33,027 nucleotides of DNA from Cyanosarcina radialis HA8281-LM2 (GTDB lineage: Bacteria; Cyanobacteriota; Cyanobacteriia; Cyanobacteriales; CCAP-1448), in assembly GCA_019359615.1 (NCBI GenBank), contig JAHHHA010000052.1:1-33027 (forward strand), read 5' to 3'. Below are positions 1 through 7,212 of the stretch, in pieces. Position numbers and translations under genes: made by a program. Below the pieces are notes generated by a model. That model was not told where the DNA came from. It saw nothing but the letters and a program-made list of their open reading frames with translations, and did not search any database. The first letter of the stretch is position 1; every line of letters begins with the position of its first letter.

Positions 1-64
1 CCTGTTTTAAGGCTTTTTGTAATTTTTCTATTTGGGGTGGATGCAGATGATTTTTAGCTGGCAT
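1..64 (-). CDS. Partial: N-terminus of a probable IS630-type transposase or HTH protein (runs off left edge)
   Basis: Reading leftward from an ATG at 64-62 gives 21 codons without a stop: MPAKNHLHPPQIEKLQKALK and one more residue before the window ends. This opening (MPAKN, then a helix with a KLQKALK motif) resembles, from memory, the start of cyanobacterial helix-turn-helix/IS630-type transposases. No domain is visible in so short a piece, so the family is an inference. No clear Shine-Dalgarno sequence precedes the ATG. The gene is divergent from the HAD hydrolase at 112, leaving only 47 bases between the two starts. Confidence 0.42.
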   Translation of the reverse strand, partial: MPAKNHLHPPQIEKLQKALKQ

Positions 65-111
65 TTCAGTGATTATTTGAATAAATTAACCTTTAATTAT
101 ACCCTATTTAA

Positions 112-834
112 ATGCTGAACAGCTTACAGACTCACACTAGTTCTCTAGTAATGTTTGACATCGACGGCACTCTTACAGAGTCGAACGAGCTAGATGATGA
201 AGCCTATTTGCAGGCATTGCACGAAGTATTTCGCTTTGCCGAAGTCTCCAGCGATTGGGCATCCTACAGCCACGTCACAGATGTTGGCATTTTGAACGAA
301 GTCTGTCGATACCAAATCGGTCGGAATCCTTCACTGGTAGAGGTGGAAGCATTTCAACAGCATTTTCTCGAATTACTGATTCGAGGTGCAGCGGCGAGAG
401 GCGGTGTCAAAGCGATATCGGGTGCTTCCCAGATGTTGCAAAGCCTCATAACCGCTCCAGATTATCGGGTAGCTTATGCTGGAGGTTCTTGGAGAGCCTC
501 AGCTATTTTTAAATTACAATCGGCGAATCTACCGATCGATCTTCCTCATGCTTTTGCCGACGATGATGAGTCGCGAGAGGGAATTATGGCGATCTCGCTT
601 TCTAGAGCCGAAAAGTATTACGATCGATCCTTCAATCGCCTCATCTACATTGGAGATGGCATTTGGGATCTTCGATCGTCCCAAAATTTAGGCTATTCTT
701 TCATCGGTATTGCCTCTGGCAATAAAGCTGAAGTGTTGTTCCAAGCAGGAGCAGAGCGCGTTTTTCCCAACTATAACGACAGCGAAAGTTTTTCCAACGC
801 CCTAGCCGCAGCACGGCAATGGAATTATGAATGA
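112..834 (+). CDS. HAD-superfamily hydrolase (phosphatase-like)
   Basis: A 240-residue protein with the HAD signature in order. Motif I is FDIDGT (Asp16 nucleophile, Asp18 acid/base), motif II is the Gly-rich AYAGGSW stretch near residue 122, a lysine lies in the AEKYY region, and motif IV is IGDGIWD (metal-binding acids). An insertion of about 90 residues after motif I forms an alpha-helical cap, as in C1-cap phosphatases such as phosphoglycolate phosphatase-like enzymes. The family hydrolyses phosphate esters in the cytoplasm; the substrate cannot be read from sequence. It starts at ATG 112 and ends 45 bases before tsaE in the same direction, so the two may be cotranscribed. Short ATGAATG-type repeats follow its stop. 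Confidence 0.8.
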   Translation: MLNSLQTHTSSLVMFDIDGTLTESNELDDEAYLQALHEVFRFAEVSSDWASYSHVTDVGILNEVCRYQIGRNPSLVEVEAFQQHFLELLIRGAAARGGVKAISGASQMLQSLITAPDYRVAYAGGSWRASAIFKLQSANLPIDLPHAFADDDESREGIMAISLSRAEKYYDRSFNRLIYIGDGIWDLRSSQNLGYSFIGIASGNKAEVLFQAGAERVFPNYNDSESFSNALAAARQWNYE

Positions 835-879
835 TGAATGCTGAATTATGAATGCCAGCAATGAGGCACTAATTGTGAA

Positions 880-1377
880 TTGGAGCAAAGCGACTTGACT
901 GACAAAACCTTAATTACTCTGCCAGATCCTCAATCGACGCTCCAGTTAGGTATTAGTCTTGGTAAGACGCTGCCAGCGGGAACGGTAATTTTGCTAGAAG
1001 GAGATTTGGGTAGCGGCAAAACCACTCTCGTTCAGGGAATTGGTCGAGGATTGGGCATATCGGAATCGATCGTCAGTCCGACGTTTACCCTAATTAACGA
1101 ATACACTTCTGGGCGACTACCTTTGTATCATCTAGATCTTTACCGTTTGGAACCAGCAGAAATTGCTGCTCTCTACTTAGAAATCTACTGGGAAGGGAGC
1201 GAAATGCCTCTCGGAATTGTTGCCATCGAGTGGTCGGAACGCTTAGCAGACAAGCCCACTAGCTATTTACAACTCAGCCTGAGCGATCGCGGCGATCTCG
1301 GCCGTTTAGCCGAACTTATTCCTAAAGGCGAATTTCAACTACCGATGACAAACATCGAAAAGAATACAGGGGTTTAG
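880..1377 (+). CDS. tsaE: tRNA threonylcarbamoyladenosine biosynthesis ATPase TsaE
   Basis: TsaE is the small ATPase that works with TsaB and TsaD to form t6A at position 37 of ANN-decoding tRNAs. The 165-residue protein matches the family in length and motifs: Walker A GDLGSGKTT (residues 41-49), SPTFTLINEY, HLDLYRLE and AIEWSERL near the C-terminus. No ATG is available: an in-frame stop lies at 862-864 and the first usable codon is TTG at 880, with another TTG at 895. The N-terminal residues before LITLPDPQST are not needed for the fold, so either TTG could be the true start. The upstream partner is an HAD gene, not tsaB or tsaD. A convergent aat gene follows. Confidence 0.9.
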   Translation: MEQSDLTDKTLITLPDPQSTLQLGISLGKTLPAGTVILLEGDLGSGKTTLVQGIGRGLGISESIVSPTFTLINEYTSGRLPLYHLDLYRLEPAEIAALYLEIYWEGSEMPLGIVAIEWSERLADKPTSYLQLSLSDRGDLGRLAELIPKGEFQLPMTNIEKNTGV

Positions 1378-1433
1378 GAGTTCAAGAGTTTGGCATAATT
1401 CTGAACTCGATCGTAATTTACATTTGCTTGCGA

Positions 1434-1456
1434 CTTGTGGGATAGCCCTCTGGGCT
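1434..1456. repeat. Short palindromic repeat, copy 1 of a 23-nt element
   Basis: This 23-nt stretch (CTTGTGGGAT..CTGGGCT) is identical to 8783-8805. It can fold as GGGATAGCCC / GGGCT-CCC with a TCT loop. It lies in the convergent gap between tsaE and aat, a position suited to a terminator. Here the 3' arm is less perfect than in the second copy. Confidence 0.7.
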
Positions 1457-1470
1457 CCCCGTCGATCTAA

Positions 1471-2049
1471 CTATGCCAAAGAACACTGATAGTGCAGAGC
1501 TTGCTGTAATAACAACTGATACTCCTCGTCAGCCACAATATGGGCACCAAAACGTTCTAGGTGAGGATTATTGATTTGAGCGTCAAACAAGAGAAAATGG
1601 CGATCGCGCAGCCTTTCGACTAACTTTACCATTGCCACCTTAGAGGCTTCGGGAATGTGGTAGAACATTGATTCGCCAATAAAAGCCCCACCCACGACAA
1701 TTCCTAAAATTCCTCCAGCTAGCCGATCTCCTTGCCAAGTTTCAAAACTGTACGCCCACCCACTTTGATAAAGCGCCCAATAAACCTCTTGCAACTCAGG
1801 CGAAATCCAAGTAGTTTCACGGCTAGCACAAGCTGTCACTACACCCATAAAGTCTCGATTGACTGCCACAGTAAAACGTTCTTGATTGAGTGCCCGACGT
1901 AAAGATTTTGGATAGCGAAACCTTTCATCTAGAGGAATTAATGCCCGTTGGCAACTGGAATACCATCCCAAGCTATTATCTTCCTCGTTTGCCATCAGAA
2001 AGTAGCCTTGAGCATACCCCTCGATAATGGCACGAACGTCAAATTCCAT
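1471..2049 (-). CDS. aat: Leucyl/phenylalanyl-tRNA--protein transferase
   Basis: Aat transfers Leu or Phe from charged tRNA to proteins with N-terminal Lys or Arg, marking them for ClpS/ClpP degradation (bacterial N-end rule). The 192-residue protein has the family hallmarks: YAQGYFLMA near the N-terminus, [15 protein letters not shown], the [15 protein letters not shown] stretch, [29 protein letters not shown] and [17 protein letters not shown]. It is slightly shorter than the E. coli enzyme, as is common in cyanobacteria. It starts at ATG 2049, shortly after a repeat-filled gap. It is convergent with tsaE. Confidence 0.93.
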   Translation of the reverse strand: MEFDVRAIIEGYAQGYFLMANEEDNSLGWYSSCQRALIPLDERFRYPKSLRRALNQERFTVAVNRDFMGVVTACASRETTWISPELQEVYWALYQSGWAYSFETWQGDRLAGGILGIVVGGAFIGESMFYHIPEASKVAMVKLVERLRDRHFLLFDAQINNPHLERFGAHIVADEEYQLLLQQALHYQCSLA

Positions 2050-2050
2050 T

Positions 2051-2087
2051 AGAAGTTCAGAAGTTCAGGAGTTCAGAAGTTCAGGAG
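2051..2087. repeat. Tandem repeats of an AGAAGTTCAG-like unit
   Basis: The stretch just upstream of aat consists of alternating AGAAGTTC and AGGAGTTC units. Related blocks occur at 3051-3114, 22999-23030 (reverse complement) and 27629-27655 (reverse complement). It resembles the short tandemly repeated sequences described in cyanobacteria. Confidence 0.65.
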
Positions 2088-2115
2088 GTAGAGACGTTGC
2101 ATGCAACGTCTGTAC
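2088..2115. repeat. 28-nt palindrome (GTAGAGACGTTGCA arm)
   Basis: Two 14-nt arms, GTAGAGACGTTGCA and TGCAACGTCTGTAC, are adjacent reverse complements with one mismatch. A second member of the family, with the same GTAGAGAC start and 28-nt length, lies at 5643-5670. No function can be assigned; it is probably a dispersed intergenic palindrome. Confidence 0.7.
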
Positions 2116-2171
2116 AGGAGTTCAGAATGTCAGTGGTCAGTGGTAAGTTATCAGTTGTTAATTTCTCCCCC

Positions 2172-2215
2172 TGCCTCCCCTGCCTCCCCTGCCTCCCCTG
2201 CCTCCCCTGCCTCCC
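2172..2215. repeat. 9-bp minisatellite (TGCCTCCCC units)
   Basis: About five head-to-tail copies of TGCCTCCCC begin at 2172, 2181, 2190, 2199 and 2208, followed by CCCTCTCTCC simple sequence. The repeats keep several frames open and so create spurious Pro/Ala/Ser-rich reading frames, which are not genes. Confidence 0.85.
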
Positions 2216-2302
2216 TCTCTCCCTCTCTCTCCTCGTCATCTGTAGCAAAATTAAAGAGAGGCGATATTATATTTTTCTATACCATTGCTTCTTCCCTGGC
2301 AA

Positions 2303-2632
2303 ATGTCTGAACCAATAGCACCGATTACGCTACCCCCAGCCCAAAACCCAGAGCAAGAGGGAGAATGGTTGCAAATGGCTTTGCACCACTGGCTGGACGA
2401 ACAATTTATCCCAGAGCAGATCAATCATCAGATTGCCAAACGCGCCTCTCAAATTTACGTCAGGCAGCGCATGGAAGGCGAAAACGATTTAGGATCGCTG
2501 GTGATTGCGATCGTGACCGAAATGCAAGCCTTTGACTTTTCTAAAAGCTTTTTTAGCGAATTTGCTATAGCCAATGCCGTCAGCGACTTGCTCTTAGACA
2601 GTTTGGGGATCGATCGCTGTTGCGGGCAATGA
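2303..2632 (+). CDS. Small conserved hypothetical protein
   Basis: A 109-residue protein starting MSEPIAPITLPP. The ATG at 2303 is preferred over an in-frame codon at 2285 because the earlier codons lie at the edge of the low-complexity repeats. It looks mostly alpha-helical and acidic, with a WLDEQF..INHQIAKRASQIYVRQRMEGENDLGSL core and a C-terminal AIANAVSDLLLDSLGID. I see no signal peptide, membrane segment or metal motif, apart from two cysteines next to each other near the end (CCGQ). I do not recognise a named family. It resembles small proteins found only in cyanobacteria, but that is an impression. It is convergent with rpsN across a shared hairpin. Confidence 0.7.
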   Translation: MSEPIAPITLPPAQNPEQEGEWLQMALHHWLDEQFIPEQINHQIAKRASQIYVRQRMEGENDLGSLVIAIVTEMQAFDFSKSFFSEFAIANAVSDLLLDSLGIDRCCGQ

Positions 2633-2640
2633 GTAACAGC

Positions 2641-2678
2641 AGGAAGAAGGCTAAAATCTTAGCTTCATCCTTCTTCCT
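2641..2678. terminator. Bidirectional hairpin between convergent genes
   Basis: The arms AGGAAGAAGG (2641-2650) and CCTTCTTCCT (2669-2678) are perfect reverse complements. Inside them GCTAA/TTAGC (2650-2654 and 2659-2663) forms an inner stem. It starts 8 bases after the stop of the plus-strand gene and lies 8 bases beyond the rpsN stop, so it can end transcription from both sides. There is no long T-tract, so its efficiency is uncertain. Confidence 0.6.
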
Positions 2679-2686
2679 GACAACGA

Positions 2687-2989
2687 CTACCAGCTAGACT
2701 TGACTACACCAGGTAACAGGCCTTGGTGCGCCCATTCCCGTAGAACGTTGCGAGACAGTCCGAAGTCGCGGTAATGACCTCTAGGACGGCCAGTAACCCA
2801 GCAGCGGTTCCGCAAGCGAGTCGGAGCGCTGTTGCGGGGTAATTGCTGAATTTGCCGATGAATAGCTAGTTTCTGTTGTTGAGAAGTAGTGGTTCTAAAT
2901 TCTTCTAGCAAAGCTTCTCGCTTCTCAGCATACTTTTCCACGAGCTTATGGCGCTTCTTTTCGCGCTCGATCATGCTCTTTTTAGCCAT
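2687..2989 (-). CDS. rpsN: 30S ribosomal protein S14
   Basis: S14 binds 16S rRNA in the head of the small subunit. The 100-residue product starts [19 protein letters not shown] and carries the S14 signature [20 protein letters not shown] followed by [15 protein letters not shown]. This is the long cyanobacterial/plastid form without a zinc-binding CxxC knuckle. ATG 2989 gives the family length; the frame is open a further 20 codons upstream but that extension is not conserved S14 sequence. It lies downstream of nth and rseP on the same strand, separated from nth by 103 bases of tandem repeats, so it may have its own promoter. Confidence 0.96.
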   Translation of the reverse strand: MAKKSMIEREKKRHKLVEKYAEKREALLEEFRTTTSQQQKLAIHRQIQQLPRNSAPTRLRNRCWVTGRPRGHYRDFGLSRNVLREWAHQGLLPGVVKSSW

Positions 2990-3050
2990 AAATTCTTTTA
3001 GGTTCGATCCGTTGAATACACCGTTTTTCATTCTAGCCGATCGAACCACC

Positions 3051-3114
3051 AGAAGTCAGAAGTCAGAAGTCAGGAGTCAGAAGTTCAGAAGTTTAGAAGT
3101 TTAGAAGTTTAGAA
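3051..3114. repeat. Heptanucleotide tandem repeats (AGAAGTC / AGAAGTTT units)
   Basis: About eight head-to-tail units run from 3051 to 3114, drifting from AGAAGTC through AGAAGTTC to AGAAGTTT. The block fills the gap between rpsN and nth, and its end encodes the last residues of the nth product (SKLLNF). This resembles the heptanucleotide short tandem repeats known from cyanobacteria. Confidence 0.75.
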
Positions 3115-3812
3115 TCAGTCTCTGCTCTCTCGCCCTCTTCCCTTTTCTCCCCTGCTCCATAAAGATTTGCAGAAGGACATAAATCTGCTAAAGCGCAAGC
3201 GCCGCACTCTGGTTTGCGGGCCTTGCAGATAGCACGACCGTGATAAATCAGCCGAATCGACCAATTTTCCCAATCTTGTTGGGGCAACAGCCGAATTAAA
3301 TCTTTTTCCACCTGAACTGGATCGGTTTCGGTTGTCAGTCCGAGCCTGTAGCTGAGGCGCTTGACGTGGGTGTCAACGGTTACGCCTTGGTTAATCCCGT
3401 AAGCGTGAGCCAAGACTACATTAGCCGTTTTCCTCGCCACTCCTGGTAATTCCAGTAGCAGTTCCATTCGTTTTGGCACCTGAGAGCTAAACTTTTCTAC
3501 TAGCATCTGGCAGCTAGCTTGAATATTTTTAGCTTTGTTACGGTAAAAACCAGTCGAACGGACGAGGTTTTCTAGCTCTGCTATATCTGCCCCCGCCAAG
3601 GCCGCAGCATCGGGAAATCGATCGAACAAGGCTGGTGTCACCTGATTGACGCGATCGTCGGTACACTGAGCCGAGAGCATAGTTGCTACTAGCAATTGCA
3701 CGGGCGTTTGATAGTTCAGGGTACACTTAGCATCTGGATACAGTCGCTTCAAGCGAATCAAGATTTCTAGGGCTAACTGCTGTTTAGCCGACCACTTGCG
3801 GGTAATACTCAT
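3093..3812 (-). CDS. nth: Endonuclease III (DNA glycosylase/AP lyase)
   Basis: Nth removes oxidised pyrimidines and cleaves the abasic site during base-excision repair. The 239-residue protein has the helix-hairpin-helix ELPGVARKTANVV with catalytic Lys128, catalytic Asp147 in VDTHVKRLSYRLGL, and the 4Fe-4S loop C-x6-C-x2-C-x5-C (Cys196, 203, 206, 212). The family usually ends soon after the cluster. Here about 25 extra residues (AGEKREEGERAETDSKLLNF) are encoded by CT-rich and heptanucleotide repeat DNA, so the tail is probably repeat-derived and not functional. The start at ATG 3812 lies 42 bases after the rseP stop, consistent with an rseP-nth operon. Those 42 bases are GAATTGCG-type repeat. 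Confidence 0.95.
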   Translation of the reverse strand: MSITRKWSAKQQLALEILIRLKRLYPDAKCTLNYQTPVQLLVATMLSAQCTDDRVNQVTPALFDRFPDAAALAGADIAELENLVRSTGFYRNKAKNIQASCQMLVEKFSSQVPKRMELLLELPGVARKTANVVLAHAYGINQGVTVDTHVKRLSYRLGLTTETDPVQVEKDLIRLLPQQDWENWSIRLIYHGRAICKARKPECGACALADLCPSANLYGAGEKREEGERAETDSKLLNF

Positions 3813-3818
3813 TAACTG

Positions 3819-3848
3819 CGAATTGCGAACTGAAAATTGCGAATTGTC
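3819..3848. repeat. GAATTGC-type repeat between rseP and nth
   Basis: The gap reads as repeated TGCGAATTG/TGCGAACTG units. The same family occurs at about 7160-7205, 19187-19216 (reverse complement) and 21110-21137. Confidence 0.6.
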
Positions 3849-3854
3849 AAGTGT

Positions 3855-4946
3855 CTATTGCAACAATTTCTGTATCCACGGCAGATTAGCAGTGTCTCGC
3901 AGAATCAAGAAAATCCCTAATCCCAGCAGGAGCATCAATCCAGTTTGCATGACCCCATCTTGAATGTGGGTGGGTAATGGCTTACCTCGCAGCCCTTCAA
4001 TAAACAGAAAAGCTAGTTGGCCGCCATCGAGGGCTGGTAGAGGCAAAATATTGATAATTGCCAGGTTAATGCTGATTAAAGCGGCAAATTGAAACAAATT
4101 GCTAGCATCAGAACGAGCGATATCGGCCCCAATAGCAACGATCGCTACTGGCCCCGATACCTGGTCGGCGGTTTCCCTAAAGTTACTAATTAGCTGTCCG
4201 AATCCCTGAATGGTTAAAACCGCGATCCTTTGGAACTCTTCCGCTGCTGTACTAAACACCTGGAAAATATTGCTAGGATGCTTGCGGATTAATTTACCGT
4301 TAGGAGACAACCGCACGCCGACTTGACCTTTACCATCTTTACCCCGATCCGGCGTAACTGTCGTCTCAAAAGTTTCCTCGCCCCGTTTAACGGTTAGTTG
4401 TATGGGTTCTTGGGGATGCGACTGAATCTTTTGTTTGAGAGTAAAGAGTCCCGACTGAGAGCCATCTATCGGCTGGCCGTCAACTGAGAGCACTATATCT
4501 CCCGATTTAATGCCCGCTTGACTGGCAGCAGAACTAACATCAGTGGCAATTTCGGGAACTAACACCCCAGGTCGAGCGGCAAAGTCTTGCACTCCCACGA
4601 ATCCCACCTGAGTCACTAACAGCAAGTAGGCAAAGACCAAGTTAGCAATCACGCCAGCACTAATCACGATCGCTCGATCGAGAATTGGGCGATTGCGGAG
4701 GAGATTGGGATCGTTAGGAGGATATTTACTCTCCGGTTCGTCATCGGGAAAACCGACAAATCCACCCAAGGGAAATGCCCGAATCGCGTACTCGGTTTCC
4801 GCACCTTGATACTTGGCCAAAATCGGACCGAAGCCGATCGAGAACCGATTGGCATGAATTCCTTGCAGGCGTGCTGCCATGAAGTGACCTAGCTCGTGAA
4901 CCACGATCAAAAGGGCTAGGACTGCGATCGCCGCCAAAATTGACAT
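3855..4946 (-). CDS. rseP: RIP metalloprotease RseP (site-2 protease)
   Basis: A 363-residue intramembrane zinc protease that cleaves anti-sigma factors or signal-peptide remnants within the membrane. The zinc motif HELGH (His17, Glu18, His21) lies in the first hydrophobic segment. A second membrane segment spans residues 91-112, a PDZ domain covers about 128-205 (SQAGIKSGDIVLSVDGQPIDG), and the third zinc ligand is in LPLPALDGGQ (Asp307). A last membrane helix (MLLLGLGIFLILR) precedes the C-terminus. There is one PDZ domain, not the two of E. coli RseP, as is usual in cyanobacteria and Gram-positives. It heads the minus-strand set rseP-nth-rpsN. Confidence 0.95.
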   Translation of the reverse strand: MSILAAIAVLALLIVVHELGHFMAARLQGIHANRFSIGFGPILAKYQGAETEYAIRAFPLGGFVGFPDDEPESKYPPNDPNLLRNRPILDRAIVISAGVIANLVFAYLLLVTQVGFVGVQDFAARPGVLVPEIATDVSSAASQAGIKSGDIVLSVDGQPIDGSQSGLFTLKQKIQSHPQEPIQLTVKRGEETFETTVTPDRGKDGKGQVGVRLSPNGKLIRKHPSNIFQVFSTAAEEFQRIAVLTIQGFGQLISNFRETADQVSGPVAIVAIGADIARSDASNLFQFAALISINLAIINILPLPALDGGQLAFLFIEGLRGKPLPTHIQDGVMQTGLMLLLGLGIFLILRDTANLPWIQKLLQ

Positions 4947-5272
4947 AAAAATCTTCTATTCAACTTAGTTACACGTTTCTCCATTCTAATCGCAGTTCTT
5001 AACTTAATTGCAGACAGCCATAACGCCTGGATTAACATCTCAAGGGTTACTGCCTCAGTTCTGATTTCAATCTGCCCAGATATAACCCGATCTCGTCTTG
5101 TATGGCAGATGTCGATCGTCTATATTTCTAAAAGCCATAAAGTTACCTAGCGCCACGTCAGCCGCTAGCCTAATAGCGATCGCTCTCAAAGAATGCAGAT
5201 AACTTATGCGAACCGACCGGAGATTTTGGCGGTTTGTCCTTGGTGGCTGCATCGAAACTCACTAGCCTAGCC
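4947..5272. other. Intergenic region, divergent rseP / DUF486 gene
   Basis: About 325 bases between divergent genes hold no credible coding sequence. I see scattered GCGATCGC-like octamers (for example near 5177) and no convincing hairpin. Promoters for both neighbours are expected here, but no box stands out. Confidence 0.5.
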
Positions 5273-5614
5273 ATGTTCAAACCCATAGTCTTGTTACTGA
5301 TTTCTAACATTTTCATGACTTTTGCTTGGTATGGACATTTGAAAGATTTAAAGGCGGCTCCGATCTCGGTGGCAATTGGTGTCAGTTGGTTCATCGCTCT
5401 ATTTGAATACTGCTTTCAGGTGCCAGCAAATCGTTTAGGCTCTCAATATTTCAGCCTTTCCGAACTCAAGGTATTGCAGGAAGTCATCACGATGCTCGTG
5501 TTTGCAGGATTCAGCGTCATTTATATGAAGACACCCGTAACCCGCAACTATTTTTTTGCTGCTATGCTGTTGGCAGGTGCAGCTTACCTAATTTTTAGCG
5601 ACAAAAAACCATAA
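5273..5614 (+). CDS. DMT-family small membrane protein (DUF486)
   Basis: A 113-residue protein with four hydrophobic segments (residues about 4-17, 31-46, 67-84 and 88-106). It carries the DUF486 pattern: LLLISNIFMTFAWYGHLK, then SWFIALFEYCFQVPANR and FSLSELKVLQEVITM. DUF486 proteins are four-helix relatives of small drug/metabolite transporters with no firmly assigned substrate. ATG 5273 is preferred; an in-frame TTG at 5234 would add 13 residues that lie outside the first helix. It is followed by a 28-nt palindrome and then a response regulator. Confidence 0.85.
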   Translation: MFKPIVLLLISNIFMTFAWYGHLKDLKAAPISVAIGVSWFIALFEYCFQVPANRLGSQYFSLSELKVLQEVITMLVFAGFSVIYMKTPVTRNYFFAAMLLAGAAYLIFSDKKP

Positions 5615-5642
5615 TCAAGTTTGAATTCGCAATTAAGAGTTA

Positions 5643-5670
5643 GTAGAGACGCGAGATCTTGTGTCTTTAC
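5643..5670. repeat. 28-nt palindrome, second member of the GTAGAGAC family
   Basis: Arms GTAGAGACGCGAGA and TCTTGTGTCTTTAC pair along all 14 positions if three G-U pairs are allowed. Length and first eight bases match the palindrome at 2088-2115. It lies about 30 bases after the DUF486 stop and could act as a weak terminator. Confidence 0.55.
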
Positions 5671-5786
5671 ACGATCGGAGTTTAGGGTTAGACAGAGTTT
5701 GTCGATCGCCCAATACCAATCTCAAGATAGATGTTTCTGCCGCTAAAATCTTGTAATAAGAATTTAAAAGACCTGAGAAAATTATT

Positions 5787-6503
5787 ATGAATGAAATCAA
5801 AATTGTTCTCATAGAAGACCATAAACTAACGCGGATTGGCTTGCGGGCAGCCTTTCAAACCGATCCTGAAATCAAGATTGTCGGTGAAGCTGCTAATGGC
5901 AGAGAGGGACTGACCCTTTTAGAGATGACTAAGCCAGATGTAGCGATCGTCGATATTGGGATGCCAGAAATGGATGGCATCGAGTTAAGCCAAAAATTCA
6001 GACAATTTCAGGCTCAAAACGACGACGATAGCACCAAAATACTGATTTTAACAATGCGGGGAACCGAGGAGTCAGTGCTAGCGGCTTTTGCCGCTGGAGC
6101 GGATTCCTACTGCATGAAAGATATCGAAACTGAAAGCCTGTTGCAGGCGGTCAAACAAACCCACGAAGGTCATTCCTGGATCGATCCGGCTATTGCCAGC
6201 TTAGTAGTGCAAAAGATTCGCGTGGAATTGCCCGATGGCAGCGGCACTCAGCAGAAAACCGTCGCCATCAATGCTATCGAGCCAGAATACGAGCAAGTGA
6301 TGAAAACTTATCCCTTGACCGAACGAGAGCTAGAAATCTTAGAGCTAATCGTTGCTGGAGACAGCAACGCCCTGATTGCCGAAAAGCTCTACGTTACCAT
6401 CGGGACGGTAAAAACTCACGTTCGCAGCATTCTGAGCAAACTGTGCGTGGACGATCGCACTCAAGCAGCGGTTCGCGCCTTGCGATCGGGTTTGGTGTGT
6501 TGA
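5787..6503 (+). CDS. NarL/FixJ-type response regulator
   Basis: A 238-residue transcription factor. The receiver domain (residues 4-125) has the acidic pair Glu10-Asp11, phosphoacceptor Asp56 (VAIVDIGMPEMDG), the Thr of LTMRGTEE and the Lys of SYCMKDIE. After a linker of about 45 residues, a LuxR-type HTH follows at about 171-235 (LTERELEILELIVAGDSNAL, then VTIGTVKTHVRSILSKL). Phosphorylation by an unknown histidine kinase would control DNA binding. No kinase gene is adjacent, so this is an orphan regulator. Start ATG 5787 follows the AT-rich AAAATTATT; no strong Shine-Dalgarno sequence is visible. The following hairpin at 6563-6583 probably ends its transcript. Confidence 0.9.
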   Translation: MNEIKIVLIEDHKLTRIGLRAAFQTDPEIKIVGEAANGREGLTLLEMTKPDVAIVDIGMPEMDGIELSQKFRQFQAQNDDDSTKILILTMRGTEESVLAAFAAGADSYCMKDIETESLLQAVKQTHEGHSWIDPAIASLVVQKIRVELPDGSGTQQKTVAINAIEPEYEQVMKTYPLTERELEILELIVAGDSNALIAEKLYVTIGTVKTHVRSILSKLCVDDRTQAAVRALRSGLVC

Positions 6504-6556
6504 TCTAAGGCCACCAGATAGCGATCGAGTTTACTAAGAAAAGTTAAAAACTAAAT

Positions 6557-6593
6557 CTTGTGGGGCGGGCATCTTGCCCGTCCTTTGTCGTTT
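6557..6593 (+). terminator. GC-rich hairpin after the response regulator
   Basis: The arms GGGCGGGCA (6563-6571) and TGCCCGTCC (6575-6583) form a 9-bp stem (one G-U pair) around a TCT loop, followed by TTTGTCGTTTTG. The preceding CTTGTGGG and the TCT loop match the palindromes at 1434 and 8783, so this is both a likely terminator and a member of a dispersed palindrome family. Confidence 0.65.
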
Positions 6594-6675
6594 TGGTATT
6601 AAACTCTTGTGAACCGTGCGAAAACCAAAGCTCGATCGGTGTAGTTTTATCTAAATACCTAACTCAGAGTTGCCC

Positions 6676-7083
6676 ATGAAGGGTTCCCAAGTTTTCACTG
6701 CCATAGCCGGAGTAGCTTTAGTCGGAGCGATCGCGGTCATGGCTCTAACCAATCCGACTCAGGATAAATATGAGGAATACGCTATTAACAAGTTGAACGA
6801 CTCGCGGGAAAGCCTCTGCCCGCAAACTGCCAAAATTTTGGGACAAACTATCCCCACGCATCAGGAATGCCAAGCCTTTATCGCCGCCAATCGTCCAGCG
6901 ATCGCGAGGTTAATCGCCACTACGACTCAAAGGCAAAACTCGTTCTTGTTTAGCATCTACAGAACTGACCTCTCAGCTAATAAAGTCGTGCCCATATTAC
7001 CCGATCGCCTTATTCCTGCCTATCATTTTGAAACCATAGGAGTGTTTGGCAACTTCTTCACTTATGAAATCGAAGAACGGTAG
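6676..7083 (+). CDS. DUF4359 family protein, membrane-anchored or exported
   Basis: A 135-residue protein beginning MKGSQVFTAIAGVALVGAIA, a hydrophobic N-terminal segment (residues 5-24) that serves as signal anchor or signal peptide. The rest is soluble and carries two cysteines (in LCPQT and QECQAF) that could form a disulphide outside the cytoplasm. The pattern NPTQDKYEEYAINKL, then a C-terminal IGVFGNFFTYEI, is typical of DUF4359, a family of unknown function common in cyanobacteria. ATG 6676 is chosen over a TTG two codons upstream. It is followed by a Ser/Thr kinase in the same direction after a repeat-rich gap. Confidence 0.8.
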   Translation: MKGSQVFTAIAGVALVGAIAVMALTNPTQDKYEEYAINKLNDSRESLCPQTAKILGQTIPTHQECQAFIAANRPAIARLIATTTQRQNSFLFSIYRTDLSANKVVPILPDRLIPAYHFETIGVFGNFFTYEIEER

Positions 7084-7159
7084 CTCATTCCCGCCGCCAA
7101 CCGGGGTAATCTAAATACAACCCAGTTAAATTTGCAATTCCTATTTCGCGATTTCTTTA

Positions 7160-7205
7160 ATCTGCGAATTGCTGATTGCGAATTGCGAGTTGCGAATTGT
7201 CAATT
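7160..7205. repeat. GAATTGC-type repeat upstream of the kinase
   Basis: The stretch consists of CTGCGAATTGC, TGATTGCGAATTGC, GAGTTGCGAATTG and TCAATTG units. In frame it reads LRIADCELRVANCQL, which would extend the kinase gene upstream. That extension is repeat DNA and not part of the protein family. Confidence 0.65.
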
Positions 7206-7212
7206 GTTTTAT

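Noticed and set aside
2097-2318. Overlapping Pro/Ala/Ser- or Cys/Leu/Pro-rich reading frames on the plus strand
   Set aside because: They are produced by the TGCCTCCCC minisatellite; no conserved sequence or ribosome-binding site.
5067-5394. Small minus-strand frames before the DUF486 gene
   Set aside because: They overlap the DUF486 gene or sit in its promoter region and show no conserved pattern.
7132-7212. 27-residue N-terminal extension of the kinase
   Set aside because: It translates GAATTGC-type repeat DNA; the zinc-knuckle start at 7213 is the natural one.
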